This document shows, in pieces, positions 30,479-41,395 of a stretch of 64,000 bases of DNA. Source of the DNA: Aquarana catesbeiana (lineage: Eukaryota; Chordata; Amphibia; Anura; Ranidae). The stretch is taken from NCBI RefSeq assembly GCF_042186555.1, contig NC_133336.1, positions 186,396,599 to 186,460,598 of the forward strand. The letters are read 5' to 3'. Each line of letters starts with the position of its first letter. Within the stretch, counting starts at the first letter, position 1. A model generated the notes under the pieces. That model made no database searches and was not told where the DNA came from. It saw nothing but the letters and a program-made list of their open reading frames with translations. The translations under genes and the position numbers were made by a program.

Positions 30479-30977
30479 TCTCCACTTCTTTCCTCATATA
30501 AGGCCAATAGAATCTATCCCTTATCAGTTGAAGAGTTCTTTCCGACCCCAGATGGCCATGATGATCGTGCAAGGCAATTAACACTTTCTCCCTATGTTTC
30601 TCTGGCAGAAACAGTTGCCACTTCGCCTCAAGATCTTCAGAGGGGCCCCTTCGGTAGACCACTCCTTGTTGCAACTGACTCCACACTTTATGTAGCAACT
30701 GAGCTTCCCTCCGGTTGCTTTTGAGAAGTAGGTCAGGGTGCTGACCCTCCAAAGCCTCCAGTATCAAGCTACGGAGTGAATCTTCCTGTTGGTCTCTCCT
30801 AAGGTCTTTTCTTAATAACTTAGGTAGACCTTCTGCTACAATCTGGGAGATATTACAGTAACACTTGGGCACCCCTGCTGTAGTCACTCCGACCTCTTCA
30901 GCTCTGGCTCCACCCTTCTCCTGCCGCTCTGCTCCTTCACAAGAGCTCTTACCCCTTCTGGGGCAAGTTGAGTCCAA
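30479..30977 (-). pseudogene. Gypsy A RNase H end and integrase zinc finger, first half
   Basis: Open frame with DHHGHLGSERTLQLIRDRFYW, the His-His half of the integrase zinc finger, then MRKEVESY before the MITE cut. N-terminal to this is the RNase H/integrase linker (LLRKDLRRDQQEDSLRSLIL). The open frame continues past the MITE border to 30282 as an artefact. A frameshift separates it from the RNase H piece at 30884-31132. Confidence 0.8.
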
Positions 30978-31132
30978 TCTTCTTGAGAGTTCGGGGGGCT
31001 GTGGGGTCTTCTCAACAGTGCATCGGCATCTCTGTTACCCACTTCTGGTCTGTATTTCAGGCTGAAGGTAAATGCTGAAAGAGCAGCCAACCACCTGTGG
31101 CCTGTGGTATCCAACTTCGCGGTGGTGAGCAA
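30884..31132 (-). pseudogene. Gypsy A RNase H, C-terminal piece
   Basis: 82 codons. LTTAKLDTTGHRWLAALSAF and YRPEVGNRDADALLRRP are the terminal motifs of gypsy RNase H; the DADAL Asp is the last catalytic residue. The start is artificial: MITE 1 cuts the gene directly upstream at the TA at 31134-31135. Confidence 0.85.
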
Positions 31133-31267
31133 GTACCGTATATACTCGAGTATAAGTCGAGATTTTCAGCCCTTTTTTTTGAGCTGAAAGTGCCCCCCTC
31201 GACTTATACTCGAGTCACCGCCGTCTGTCTGCATGATCAGTGTGTCATGCAGGCAGACAGGGGCCAG

Positions 31268-31508
31268 CGCGTGCTATTACTATTCAGCGGCCAATTACTG
31301 TTCAAAAGCCGCACCTCCTCCTCGTCTGTGATAGGCAGTCAGTGTACAGCCTATCACGGACATTCTCTCATCCTCGTCCGTGGTATGAGGATGAGAGAAT
31401 GTCCGTGATAGGCTGACTGCTGGGAAATGGAGTTTTCTGCCTATCATGGACGAGGAGGAGGCACGGCTTTTGAACAGTGAATGGCCGCCGAATAGTAATA
31501 GCACACGC
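31268..31508. repeat. Hairpin inside MITE 1
   Basis: Arms 31268-31378 and 31386-31508 are largely inverse, for example CGGACATTCTCTCATCCTCG against its complement, with a short asymmetry in the right arm. It precedes the minisatellite. Confidence 0.8.
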
Positions 31509-31544
31509 TGATCGGTGCAGAGCGGGACACAGAGGCATGCACAG

Positions 31545-31995
31545 GACACATGCACACATACACAGGACACAAGTACATATATACATGCACATATACACAG
31601 GACACAGGTACAGGACACATGCACATACACACATGACACATGCACATATACACAGGACACAGGTACAGGACACATGCACATATACACAGGACACAGGTAC
31701 ATGACACATGCACATATACACAGGACACATGCACATATGCACAGGACACATGCACATATGCACAGGACACATGACACATGCACATATACACAGGACACAT
31801 GACACATGCACATATGCACAGGACACATGACACATGCACATATGCACAGGACACATGACACATGCACATATGCACAGGACACATGACACATGCACATATA
31901 CACAGGACACATGACACATGCACATATACACAGGACACATGACACATGACACATGCACATATGCACAGGACACCTGATACATGCACAGGACACAT
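31545..31995. repeat. 28-bp minisatellite inside MITE 1
   Basis: Units like GACACATGCACATATGCACA plus GGACACAT, with shorter variants. Long Cys/Val/Met-rich minus-strand reading frames across it are artefacts. After it comes GCTGCAGATGGGCATTG, a seed also found beside the other MITE minisatellites. Confidence 0.85.
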
Positions 31996-32180
31996 GCACA
32001 GGACACAGGGAGGTATAAAGCTGCAGATGGGCATTGTTGACTCTCTTTTTCTACTTACAGTAGCTGCTGCATTTCTCACCCTCGTCTTATACTCGGGTCA
32101 ATAAGTTTTTCCCATTTTTTTGTGGTAAATTAGGACTTCGACTTATACTCGGATCGACCTATACTCGAGTATATATGGTA

Positions 32181-33134
32181 TATGAGGGGGTTGTTGTCTG
32201 TTTTGACCACAAATTCTGCACCATACAGGTAATCTCTCAACTTGTCCACCACAACCCACTTCAAAGCCAAAAACTCAAGTTTATGAGTGGGGTAGTTCTT
32301 CTCAGCAGGGGTTAGACTTCGGCTCACGTAGGCAATGGGCCTCAATTGTCCATCATGCTCTTGGTACAGCACTCCACCGAGCCCATCTCGCCTGGCATCC
32401 ACGTGCAATTCATAAGGCTTGGCAGGATCCGCATAAGCTAACGCCAGAGCAGTGGTAAGGCTCCACTTCAACTGTCTGAAGGTCTCCTCACATTGTGGAG
32501 TCCACTGATCCTGAATAGACTCCTTCTTTCTGGGCCCTTCTTTCTGTCTCCCTGCTTTATCTGAATCCACATCAACCTCTTCTTGATTCTTCAATAGTTC
32601 TGTAAGTGGATGAGCTATCTTTGCAAACCCCTCCACAAACCTCCAATAGTAGGAGCAGAAACCCAGAAATGACCTGAGCTCAGTCACATTTGTGGGCCTG
32701 GGCCAAGAGGTAACAGCTTCCAACTTTTTGGGGTCTGTTGCCACACCTTCTTCAGACACAATGTGCCCCAAGTAGTTCACTGAAGGCTGATAGAACTGAC
32801 ACTTCTTCATAGAAAGCTTCAAACCCTCATCATGTAATCTCTTCAGGACCTTTTCCAATCGCTCTTCATGCTCTTCGAGAGTTTGGCCAAACACTATGAT
32901 ATCATCCAAGTATACTAGCACCTCAATCAAGTTCATGTCGCCTACTGTCTTTTCCATTAGCCGCTGAAAAGTTGCCGGAGCCCCAGACAGACCTTGTGGC
33001 ATCCGGTTGAATTCATAGAACCCCACGGGGGTGATGAAGGCAGTCTTTTCCCTATCTTCAGGACTCATGGGGATCTGGTAATAACCACTCTTCAAGTCTA
33101 ACACACTTCGCCCCTGACAGGCTCTGTAAGGCAT
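32181..33134 (-). pseudogene. Gypsy A reverse transcriptase and RNase H, first part
   Basis: This open frame holds the RT palm: LVYLDDIIVFG carries the catalytic YLDD box at about residues 104-107, QGLSGAPATFQRLM precedes it and NYLGHIVSEEGV follows. The connection leads into RNase H with PYELHVDARRDGLGGVLYQ (catalytic Asp in VDA) and VVKTDNNPL. The frame is cut by MITE 1 at 32179. The N-terminal part of RT is in another frame (33058-33885), so a frameshift lies near 33100. The enzyme would copy element RNA into DNA in the cytoplasmic particle. Confidence 0.9.
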
Positions 33135-33885
33135 CTTCTATACGAGGGGTAGTGTATTGATCAGGAATGGTCCGTCGGTTCAGTGTCCTATAGTCAATAC
33201 ACAGCCGTAACAACCCATTCTTTTTCCTCACTACCACTATCGGGGAGGCGTATGGACTCCTGGACTCTCTGATAATCCCAGTCCTTTTCAGCTCAGCCAG
33301 CTGTTCTCGGAGGTCCTCAAGATCTCCCAATGGGATCCTCCTCCCCCTTTCTCGAAAAGGTTTGTCTTCCTCCAGCCAGGTCTTGTGTTCAGCGCTCTTG
33401 GCATACCCCACATCAAACTCACTTCTTGAAAAAGCCCCTCTCCATCTCATGAGCTGGGCTTTGGCCCTCTCCATCCAGGCAGGTGTAAGAGAGGTGTTCT
33501 TTGGGTAGAAGTCTTCTAAGGGAATCTCCCCCTCTGGTCCTCTTTCGACATCACATGGCGAGACCGAGGTCACTTGATTTGCCTGTCCAAGCAGCATCCT
33601 TGCTGGTATCTTCACCGGTAAGGCCGTTGTGTTTCGAACACTGACCGAAGCTCTTCCTCTGCTTCTCTTAAGTGCCTTGGTTGATAACACCTTTGGGATT
33701 ATTTCTAAACCTATATCTTCTTCTTGAGTGTCCATCTCCAAGACAATAAAAGGACCAGGTTGTCTCCAGCTCAACTTGACAGAGGCTTTCAGGCATACCA
33801 CTTCACCCGGCTGTACCAGTTCTTCACCCCAGTCTAAACGCCAAATCTTTCCCACCCCTTCCAGTGGGGCCTTCTGTTCGTGCAC
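33058..33885 (-). pseudogene. Gypsy A RT N-terminal part
   Basis: 275 codons. The first 150 residues form the protease-RT linker. RT motifs RESRSPYASPIVVVRKKNG and LRLCIDYRTLNRRTIPD (with the fingers and first palm motif) lie at about 215-250. The frame leaves the conserved path near 33100, where the next RT block continues in another frame. Confidence 0.88.
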
Positions 33886-34543
33886 TAGAATTCTTGAACA
33901 CTTGGGTTAATATGGGGTGTACCTTCGGGGCCGGGGCACTTTCCTTCTGCACAAGCGGTGTTAGAAGCCTTCTGACCAGAACAGTATTGGTCCCGATGAT
34001 AAGGGAGCTTCTGTGAGCCCCAGGGGGGCGAGGACACACTACCGCCAGGGTGTCAAAAGTTTCAGCCTTTCCAGCCACACTCAGGTCAAAAGTGAGTTTG
34101 ATAGGGATGTAACCCTCGTAAGGGAAGTTCTCGGTACCCAGGCCCCATATCTCCAATTCCTCCAACTTTTGCAGGGGCAGATGTTTGAGATGTTTCTCAT
34201 AAAAGTCTTTGTATAACAAAGTCACTTGGGCTCCAGTGTCCAGCAGTGCTTTGGCGTAGATTCCTTCCACCTGGATTGGGATGATCGGAGAGGGTCCCAC
34301 TAGCTTGGGAGGGAAACCACAATGAGTGATGGGTTTAACTTGCTTTTTAGTGCGCACCTTGATCCCTCGTTTCCATGGGCGCCTACTCAACTTCGTTCTT
34401 TCTTGTGCCCTAAGAACTTGATGTGCCTGAGTTTTGTTGGAGTTGGCAGCTGTTACAGGGCACCCAGTTGACTCCTTCACTGGCGCCCTTTGAAGTTTTC
34501 CGCCGGCTTCTGGCGTCTTACTACTGCCCTTGGGCTTGGGCAT
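33824..34543 (-). pseudogene. Gypsy A protease
   Basis: 239 codons. The retropepsin active site is clear in YAKALLDTGAQVTLLYKDF (about residues 93-111), with the normal DTGA motif. SLIIGTNTVLVRRLL is the flap-end region near 187-201. N-terminal to it is the basic Gag-Pol linker. The frame differs from the nucleocapsid frame (34477-34740) and overlaps it, which could be original programmed frameshifting or decay. The protease would cut Gag and Pol. Confidence 0.85.
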
Positions 34544-34740
34544 ACTTTCCTATAATGTCCAACCCCTCCACAGTTGAAACAGGGCCCAGATTTCCTCTCA
34601 AGTGTGGAGTCTAACACATTTTCTGTTTTTTTAGCCCCTCCGTCGGGTGGATTAGTGGGTTTCGCAGTCAACAGAGCCATCATCTCCATTAACTGTCCCA
34701 CCTGGGTCTTGAGGAGCTCGATCTGAGGATCATCATCCAT
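34477..34740 (-). pseudogene. Gypsy A nucleocapsid zinc knuckle
   Basis: 87 codons with one intact CCHC knuckle: CFNCGGVGHYRKVC at about residues 58-71 (C-X2-C-X4-H-X4-C). A short helix (LLKTQVGQLMEMMALL) precedes it. It binds element RNA in Gag. Confidence 0.85.
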
Positions 34741-34930
34741 TACACTAACTGTGCTGGCCCGACGTGATGTTTCGGCTTTTGTATCTTTTCCTTCTTCCTT
34801 TCCAGGATAGCTTCTTCTTCCCGTAAATCCGGATCAGGTCAGGATACTTCAATATGCCCCCATCTTGACGAGTTCTTAGCTGAAGCGTGATGGGGTCCAA
34901 GGGCTGGGCACCCCTTAGAACTTGTTTAGC

Positions 34931-35722
34931 TCAAATTTCATCCACCTCACGGGGATCTAACCCCTTCTTCAACAAGATCTGGTGAATTATCTTGTCCAAC
35001 CGTCTCATATATTCTGACAGCTTTTCCCCTTCATCTTGATAGGTGTGCTCCAGTTGATAAATTAGGTCCAAGACTTTCTCAGTACCCCCAAACACATCTT
35101 GCAGGATATCTAGGTAGTCCTGGGCCACACAGTCCTGTTTGCTGAGTTTCAAAGCAGGCCCTTATAGACTTTCAGTGATCCGCTGTTTTTTGTGTGCTTC
35201 AGGGATGTCCCACTCATCCAAAGCTTGCGTGGTCTGCTCCAACCACTCTTCAAAGGTGTCTTCCTCTTTAGGTACAGGTCGTCGGCCTGTGAAAATACAG
35301 AGTTTCCAATACTCAGTCCCGGAGTATATTGGGTTTCCTTTTAGGACATTGAGACACAAAATTCCCCAGGGCTGTGAAGAGCTCTGGATCAATTGCAGCC
35401 GGATTTCCTCGGTGGGAGGGTGGCAGGGCTCTTACCCCCCTGGGTGGGTTAAATAGAACTTGGTCTTATCAGCTAGTTCAACACTTGTACCCTTGAAGTT
35501 TTCCGGAACTCCCTTTTTCCATTCTAGTAGCGCGTAAGTGCAGAACGTCTCATGATCCGGTCTGACAGCAATCACCTTTGCTTTTCGGTCTGGGGACAGT
35601 GTTTTCACCACTCGGTTAATTTGTACTTTTTCCCAGACATCTCCCCAGAGCTCAATTGCCACGCCTGCTTCTAAGCGGGTGCCTTCTACCTCACACCACT
35701 GCGCCACAGTTGGGGGATCCAT
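34931..35722 (-). pseudogene. Gypsy A Gag (PNMA-like capsid), two in-frame stops
   Basis: Gag starts at the ATG at 35722 (MDPPTVAQWCEVEG), 42 bases inside the primer site. The same frame runs on with only two stop codons (TAA at 35432-35434 and at 35162-35164). The middle has DTFEEWLEQTTQALDEWDIP and RITESL followed after the stop by GPAL. The last part has DYLDILQDVFGG and LSEYMRRLDKIIH. This order and spacing (W-L...W, ESL-GPAL, VFG, LSEYMRRL) resembles the capsid of vertebrate PNMA proteins and of the gypsy lineage they came from. Gag would form the particle. Decay is limited to these stops here and a frame change toward the zinc knuckle. Confidence 0.8.
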
Positions 35723-35763
35723 TCTATGGTTCCTAAAGGGTGCTTTACTTCAGAGAGACAGTT

Positions 35764-35781
35764 ATCCCGGACGAGCCCCCA
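35764..35781 (-). promoter_or_regulatory. Gypsy A primer-binding site, proline tRNA type
   Basis: On the minus strand TGGGGGCTCGTCCGGGAT lies two bases after the 5' LTR. All 18 bases agree with the complement of the 3' end of vertebrate tRNA-Pro as I know it from gammaretroviruses. It primes minus-strand DNA synthesis. Confidence 0.88.
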
Positions 35782-35783
35782 CA

Positions 35784-36132
35784 TGTAGCAAGGACCCCCG
35801 AAGGAGCTGCTGATATTGATCGGACCTGTTCTCTGATCTTTTACACCCCTTCTAAATCTATTTCAATCCCCTTGACACAGCTGTTGTGCAGTGTTGTAAT
35901 GATACTGATACAAATTATAGTTCAAAATATATATACTACAATTATATATATCTTTACCTGGGTGTTTGTTGCTCCACCTGCAGGAGAAGAACAACACTGC
36001 ACACAAGAATTTGTGGTTAACCAAAATTACTTCTTTTACTGATCTGATATTAAAAGTAATTACAACAACTATGCTGTCACACAAACGTAGCGTGAAAGCA
36101 CAGTGAATATTTACAACAATCTTAATACATAA

Positions 36133-36198
<66 letters not shown>

Positions 36199-37158
36199 TT
36201 CTTGAATAGATCCCCTATTAGTGTGTCTCCAGGTGGGATCAGTGTTCAAAGTGGCAACACTTTAACTCTGGACACCTTTCCACCTCCAGCACACTGTAGC
36301 AAACACAAAAAACACAGGAGTATTAACACCCCACAGTTTTAAATCATTAGGAAGCTCCCCCTGCTTAGACAGTGCAGTCACTCTATTTTCGACTAAATGC
36401 AAGGCCTTGCGTTGATAAAAATAGTCCTGTTATCTTCCGTCTTCTGCTAGCTATAAAACCAATAATTGTAATCCACAAGGCTTGTGACCAATAGGATGCT
36501 TAAGAATGATGCACTGTAGTAATGGCAACTGAATTTGTTCTGTGGGACTATCAGTCCCAGCAACACCTTGCAATCAATATAAAAATGTGTAGTGTGACAC
36601 AAACTTCTGGGCGTTAGCCCTCTCACCGCACTGAATTCAGACGAATGGATGCCTCTGTTCCGCAAGTCTTCAGTCTATCTGAAGTCACAGCTGTGCTGCT
36701 ACGCCGTTCCAGGAGTCCTCGGTTACCTCCTTCACGGGTCTCCGGAACGATCACTTTGCTGCTCCAGCACACTGTGATCTAAGGCAGGATCGCTGGCTGC
36801 TGTTCCGCTCCGCACTGGGTAGGCCGCAACTCTGTGGGACACACACACACCCACAGAGCCCTCCGGCAGGCCACGCGTCCCAGGAACAAGAGACCTAAGA
36901 TGGCCGCTCCCAGCCTTTTTATAGTCTTCCCATGATGCAGTTCAGTTCTCCCAATGTTCTATGGGAGTTTACGGGCATCATGGGTAGGTCAAGTTAATGT
37001 CCAGAAGTAAACAATAAAACACTTCCATGTCACTTCCCCAAGTGATGAAATATAAAGGTGCTGCAATTATATATTTTGGCCACTAGATGGTGCCATATAT
37101 CAACTTATTAACCTTACAGTATCACATATAACTAGAAACAAATATTGTTAGCGCTACA
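35784..37158 (-). repeat. Gypsy A 5' LTR
   Basis: 1,375 bases, TGTAGC...CTACA in the plus-strand view. Carries a long TA microsatellite (36137-36195). It keeps the segment of about 88 bases missing from the other LTR. Confidence 0.93.
36137..36195. repeat. (TA)n microsatellite in LTR
   Basis: About 29 TA units. The same site in the 3' LTR (27517-27578) is a TA/GATATA mix, so this tract has grown or changed since insertion. Confidence 0.95.
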
Positions 37159-37244
37159 AAGATAAAGACTAACATCTAGTGACAGTAAAACAAGAGTCAC
37201 TTGAACATACGTTATAGTCCATGAAATCAGATGTATCAGATGTA

Positions 37245-38729
37245 CAGTGCCTTGAAAACAACAAAAATGACAAAATAAGAGAAAAAGTCAATGTGCATAA
37301 CTATTCACCCCCCTAAAGTCAATACTTTGTAGAGCCACCTTTTGCGGCTATCACAGCTCCAAGTCGCTTTGGATAAGTCTCTGAGCTTGCCACATCTTAC
37401 CACTGGGATTTTTGCCCATTCCTCCTTGCAAAACTGCTCCAGCTCCTTCAAGTTGGATGGTTTGCGCTTGTGAACAGCAGTCTTTAAGTCTGACCACAGA
37501 TTTTGTATTGGATTGAGGTCTGGGCTTTGACTAGGTCATTCCAACACATTTACATGTTTCCCCTTAAACCACTCAAGTGTTGCTTTAGCAGTGTGTTAGG
37601 GGTCATTGTCCTGCTGGAAGGTGAACCTCCGTCCTAGCCTCAAATCACAGAGTGGTACAGGTTTTGCTCCAGAATATCCCTGTATTTAGCACCATCCATC
37701 TTTCCCTCAACTCTGACCAGTTTCCCAGTTCTGACTGCTGAAAAACATTCCCACAGCATGATGCTGCCACCACCATGTTTCACTGTGGGGATGTGTTCTT
37801 TGGGTGATGTGATGTGTTGGGTTTGCGCAAGACTTAGCGTTTTCTTTGATGACCAAAAAGTTCAATTTTAGTCTCATCAGACCAGAGCACCTTCCTCCAT
37901 ACATTTTGGGAGTCTCCCACATGCCTTTTCGCAAACTCAAAACGTGCCATTTTTTTTTTTGCTAAAAGTAATGTTTTTTTTCTGGCCACTCTGCCATAAA
38001 GCCCAACTCTATGGAGCGTACGGCTTATTGTCGTCCTATGTACAGATACTACAGTCTCTGCTGTGGAACTCTACAGCTCCTCCAGGGTTACCTTAGGTCT
38101 CTGTGCCGCCTCTCTGATTAATGCCCCTCTTGTCCGGTCCATGAGTTTTGGTGTACGGCCATCTCTTGGCAGGTTTGCTGTTGTGCCATGTTCTTTCCAT
38201 TTGGTTATGATAGATTTGATGGTGCTCCTAGGGATCATCAAAGATTTTGATTTTTTTTATAACCTAACCCTGACTTGTACTTCTCAACAGCATTGTCCCT
38301 TACTTTTTGGAGAGTTCCTTGGTCTTCATGGCAGTGTTTGGTTAGTGGTGCCTCTTGCTTAGGTGTTGCAGCCTCTGGGGCCTTTCAAAAAGGTGTGTAT
38401 ATGTAATGACAGATCATGTGACACTTAGATTGCACACAAGTGGACATCATTTCACTAATTATGTGACTTCTGAAGGTAATTGGTTGTGCCAGAGCTAGTT
38501 ATGGGCTTCATAACAAAGGGGGTGAATACATACGCACATGCCAATTATCAGTTTTTAATTTCTGAAAAATAGTTGTATGTATATATTTTTCTAATTTTAC
38601 TTCGCCAACTTAGACTATTGTGTTCTGATCCATCACATATTATTAAGATTAAAAAAACACTGAACTAAAGGCTGTAATGTAACAAAATAGGTAAAAAGCC
38701 AAGGGGGTGAATACTTTTGCAAGGCACTG
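37245..38729 (-). mobile_element. Tc1-like transposon D, full length, dead
   Basis: 1,485 bases between TA at 37243-37244 and 38730-38731. The right end, read on the minus strand, is CAGTGCCTTGCAAAAGTATT; the left end begins CAGTGCCTTGAAAACAACAA, so the left terminal repeat has diverged after about 11 bases, while TATTCACCCCCCTAAAGTCA follows further in. Both ends are present with the element's gene between them. Confidence 0.9.
37319..38329 (-). pseudogene. Tc1-like transposase, stops and shifts
   Basis: From the start codon at 38329 (reading MKTKELS) to the expected stop at 37319 is 1,011 bases, the normal length of a Tc1-type transposase of about 337 residues. Several stops and frame changes break it. 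Readable pieces show VLWSDETKIELFG (second catalytic region) and near the end LEQFCKEEWAKIP. No long open frame in the right phase remains, so it is a fossil. Confidence 0.85.
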
Positions 38730-38731
38730 TA

Positions 38732-39575
38732 GGTTTTCCCAAGTCACTAAAGCACAGACTACCCGACTACCTAAATAGGATGTCATATTGTCTCTGAAAC
38801 CCCTGAGTCCAATGGGCACAACCTTTTTTAATTTTTTTGTTTTTTAAGTGCACCAACACAGAGTCATCTCTTTGAAGAAATCATACTGCCTCTGTATCCC
38901 CAAAGTTCAGCAGGTACAAACCTTAGTATGAACATTCTTGCTGGCTCTGTCACACCAAAGTCCAACAGGTACTTTCCTTGGTTTTAAATTTTGCGCTAGA
39001 GTTCCATTATACAGTAACAACAACTTGTTGCCCCCAGCCACTGATTTCAGGGACTAAAGACAAACTATAGTGTTATGGATTTCCACACAGGCAGCACAAA
39101 GAACTTGAAACATGACTTAGCCTTTTCCAGGAGACTGAGGCTATTTTCCTCACACATGGAGGACAAATACATGCTGATAATCCAGTGCAGCAGATCAGCA
39201 TATCATTTTGCAGAGTGAGGTCTACTGACAATTCCAAAGCAACAAGCCAGTACATCACTTAGGGCACTTCCTATGACTGCTGGTATCAGGAGCACAGTCC
39301 AACAGCAAACAGCACAGGCAGGAGTGTTCCCACAATAGGATTCCTTTCATGTGAAGTACTACTTCTTGTGGAACAAACACAGCTAAACAGAGCAACAGAG
39401 CTGTGTTCCATGCTGACTCGAGAACAAACGGATTGCAGCATCACCAGTAATAACGTGGATCCGGCAGTTGAATCTGCTTCCCTGAGGGGCCAATGGTAGT
39501 GATGTAATGCCATAAGTCAGCTTGATTAGGCCGTCTGATGATTACACAGTCCGGGTAAATGTGCTGACCATAATC
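38732..39575. other. No recognised feature
   Basis: Non-coding sequence without repeats I could match elsewhere in the window. Short open frames (60-75 codons, minus) have no recognisable motif. Confidence 0.45.
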
Positions 39576-40947
39576 CCAGTGTAGCGGCCACATTTTTGCT
39601 CACAAATCTAATGTGATGTTATTCTATGTACAATGTTATAGCTTAGCATATAGCACCCTCTAGCAGTCAAAATATGGAATGGACTTGGTTTCATTTTTGT
39701 TGTCTATTTGGTTAAACTGGAAAAGATATCACAGGAAGTAATTGTTTATTTACTTTTGAGAAGAATTGACCTACCCAAGATGCCGGGCGTTCTTACCCAG
39801 CAATACTCATGCACTAAACTGCATGCTGGGTAAGCTATAAAAGAATTCTGCACTGCCAACTTAGGCCTCGGGGGAACGCATGGTCAGCCTGTGAGGATCT
39901 GTGTGGAGGTCTTCAGCGAAGCGCAGGCTACACCCATTGCGCAGCGATCCGATCAGCAACCCTGCAGCACATCAGTGAGCTGGACTGACGGTGAGGTGGA
40001 ACTGAGGAGGATCCAGTGAAGCCTGTTGGAGCCATCTGAGAGTCCCAGAACATCTCGCAGAGCGGAGCAGTTTAGGCCGGCCGGAAACAGGACCTTGTGC
40101 ACCGCAGCAGAACTGTTCTACATTGCAGACCTGGTTGGGTGAGAGGGCTGCTGCCCAAAGTTTCATTGCCGCACTTTTACACATTTGCACTTATAACACA
40201 GTGCTGCTGGGACCTGTAGTCCCACAGAGGAAATTCAAAGATTTAAGACTGAGTTCAATATAGGCCTCAAGCCTGTACTTGACTGCACCAGAGACAGTTG
40301 TAGTGCTGCCGCACCACAACACTAGTTCAACATTCAGTTTGCTCTGACCCGGAGTTGTTAACCACTGGATTACAATTTAATCTACACATAGCTAGCAGAA
40401 GACAGAAAAAAAAGGACTGCCTCTTTAAACGCAAGGCCTTGTATTTTATTGCTCTTCAGCGTTATTGTAATATAAAGCAGTGGGAGCTCCCTAGGGATTG
40501 TGCTATGCTTTGTTAAAATAGCATTTGTCTCTTCTACAAAAACAGAGCGTGCTGAGAGTGGGACAGTGCTCATAGTGAAGTCAGTTCACTCTGCCATTAG
40601 TCCCATTTCATAGACGCATTTCTAAGAGGTTAATTTAATCAATTTCCATTTGTGTAGTACTTTTGTGAATTAAATCTGTTGGCTGTCACACTACATTGGT
40701 CCGACAGTGAAACTGCTGTAATCATTATTTTGAAGTGGATACAGTAAAACATTATTCTTGTTTAAGAATTCCTGTGTGGAGTGTTGTTTCCTTTGAATTG
40801 CTGACCAGGTCGAAGCTGGAGGTTAAAGGTAAAGACAAAAGGTACTGTATTTATTGGCATATAACATGCACTTTTTCACCCTGAAAATCAGGTGCAAATA
40901 GCGTGTGCGTGTTATACGCCAATATTACAATTTTAGCTGCCTTGGAG

Positions 40948-41137
40948 GGGACAGGGAGGGGGCGGGACGAGCGCCATCAGATTACATACAGTGAGAATCT
41001 CCTGTTTACTTGGCGGCCTCTGTAATAGGAAGTTCCATCTCCTGGGCTGCCATTGAAACACTGTTCTGTCTGTCATAGGAGATTCTCACTGTATGTAATC
41101 TAACGCGCTCATCCCACCCCCCCTCCCTGTCCCCTCT
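40948..41137. repeat. Hairpin inside MITE 2
   Basis: Paired arms include AGATTACATACAGTGAGAAT (40979 on) against its complement (ending 41101) and the outer GGGACAGGGAGGGGGCGGGA against a C-rich partner near 41112-41136. Confidence 0.8.
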
Positions 41138-41144
41138 AGCCTGC

Positions 41145-41395
41145 AGATGGGCATTGATCAGGCTGCACAGATGGCAACGTTGAGGCTGCTGCATTGAAGG
41201 CAATTGTGAGGCTGCTGCATTGAAGGCAATGGTGAGGCTGCTGCATTGATGGCAATGGTGAGGCTGCTGCATTGATGGCAATGGTGAGGCTGCTGCATTG
41301 ATAGCAATGGTGAGGCTGCTGCATTGATGGCAATGGTGAGGCTGCTGCATTGATGTGGACTGATGAGGCTGCATTGATGGCACTTGTAAAGCTGC
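41145..41395. repeat. 26-bp minisatellite inside MITE 2
   Basis: Units GCATTGATGGCAATGGTGAG plus GCTGCT, about seven clear copies, starting from GCAGATGGGCATTGATCAGG. The core resembles the 23-bp minisatellite at 969-1835. Confidence 0.88.

Larger units (their letters stand above)
31136..32178. mobile_element. TA-flanked MITE 1 with hairpin and minisatellite
   Basis: 1,043 bases flanked by TA at 31134-31135 and 32179-32180. Ends are CCGTATATACTCGAGTATAA and, inverted, CCATATATACTCGAGTATAG. Inside are a second copy of the TIR motif (TCGACTTATACTCGAG near 31199), a hairpin (31268-31508) and a minisatellite (31545-31995). Removing it rejoins the RNase H frame exactly at NNPL/LLTT, which shows that the TA is the target duplication. 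Tc1/mariner-type target. Confidence 0.9.
27167..37158 (-). mobile_element. Gypsy element A, near complete, interrupted
   Basis: A Ty3/gypsy LTR retrotransposon on the minus strand, 9,992 bases including two MITEs inserted later (30069-30475 and 31136-32178). Both LTRs start TGTAGC and end CTACA, and the target duplication AAGA is seen at 27163-27166 and 37159-37162. From right to left the order is 5' LTR, primer site, Gag, protease, RT, RNase H, integrase, polypurine tract, 3' LTR. All genes carry stops or frameshifts, so it is dead. Solo LTRs of related type lie at 1971 and 39580. Confidence 0.95.

Noticed and set aside
31295..32079. Cys/Val/Met-rich frames of more than 200 codons
   Set aside because: They are the three phases of the 28-bp minisatellite inside MITE 1, without any non-repeat domain.
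35764..35781. tRNA-Pro gene fragment
   Set aside because: Only the 18-base primer site next to an LTR is present; no cloverleaf sequence surrounds it.
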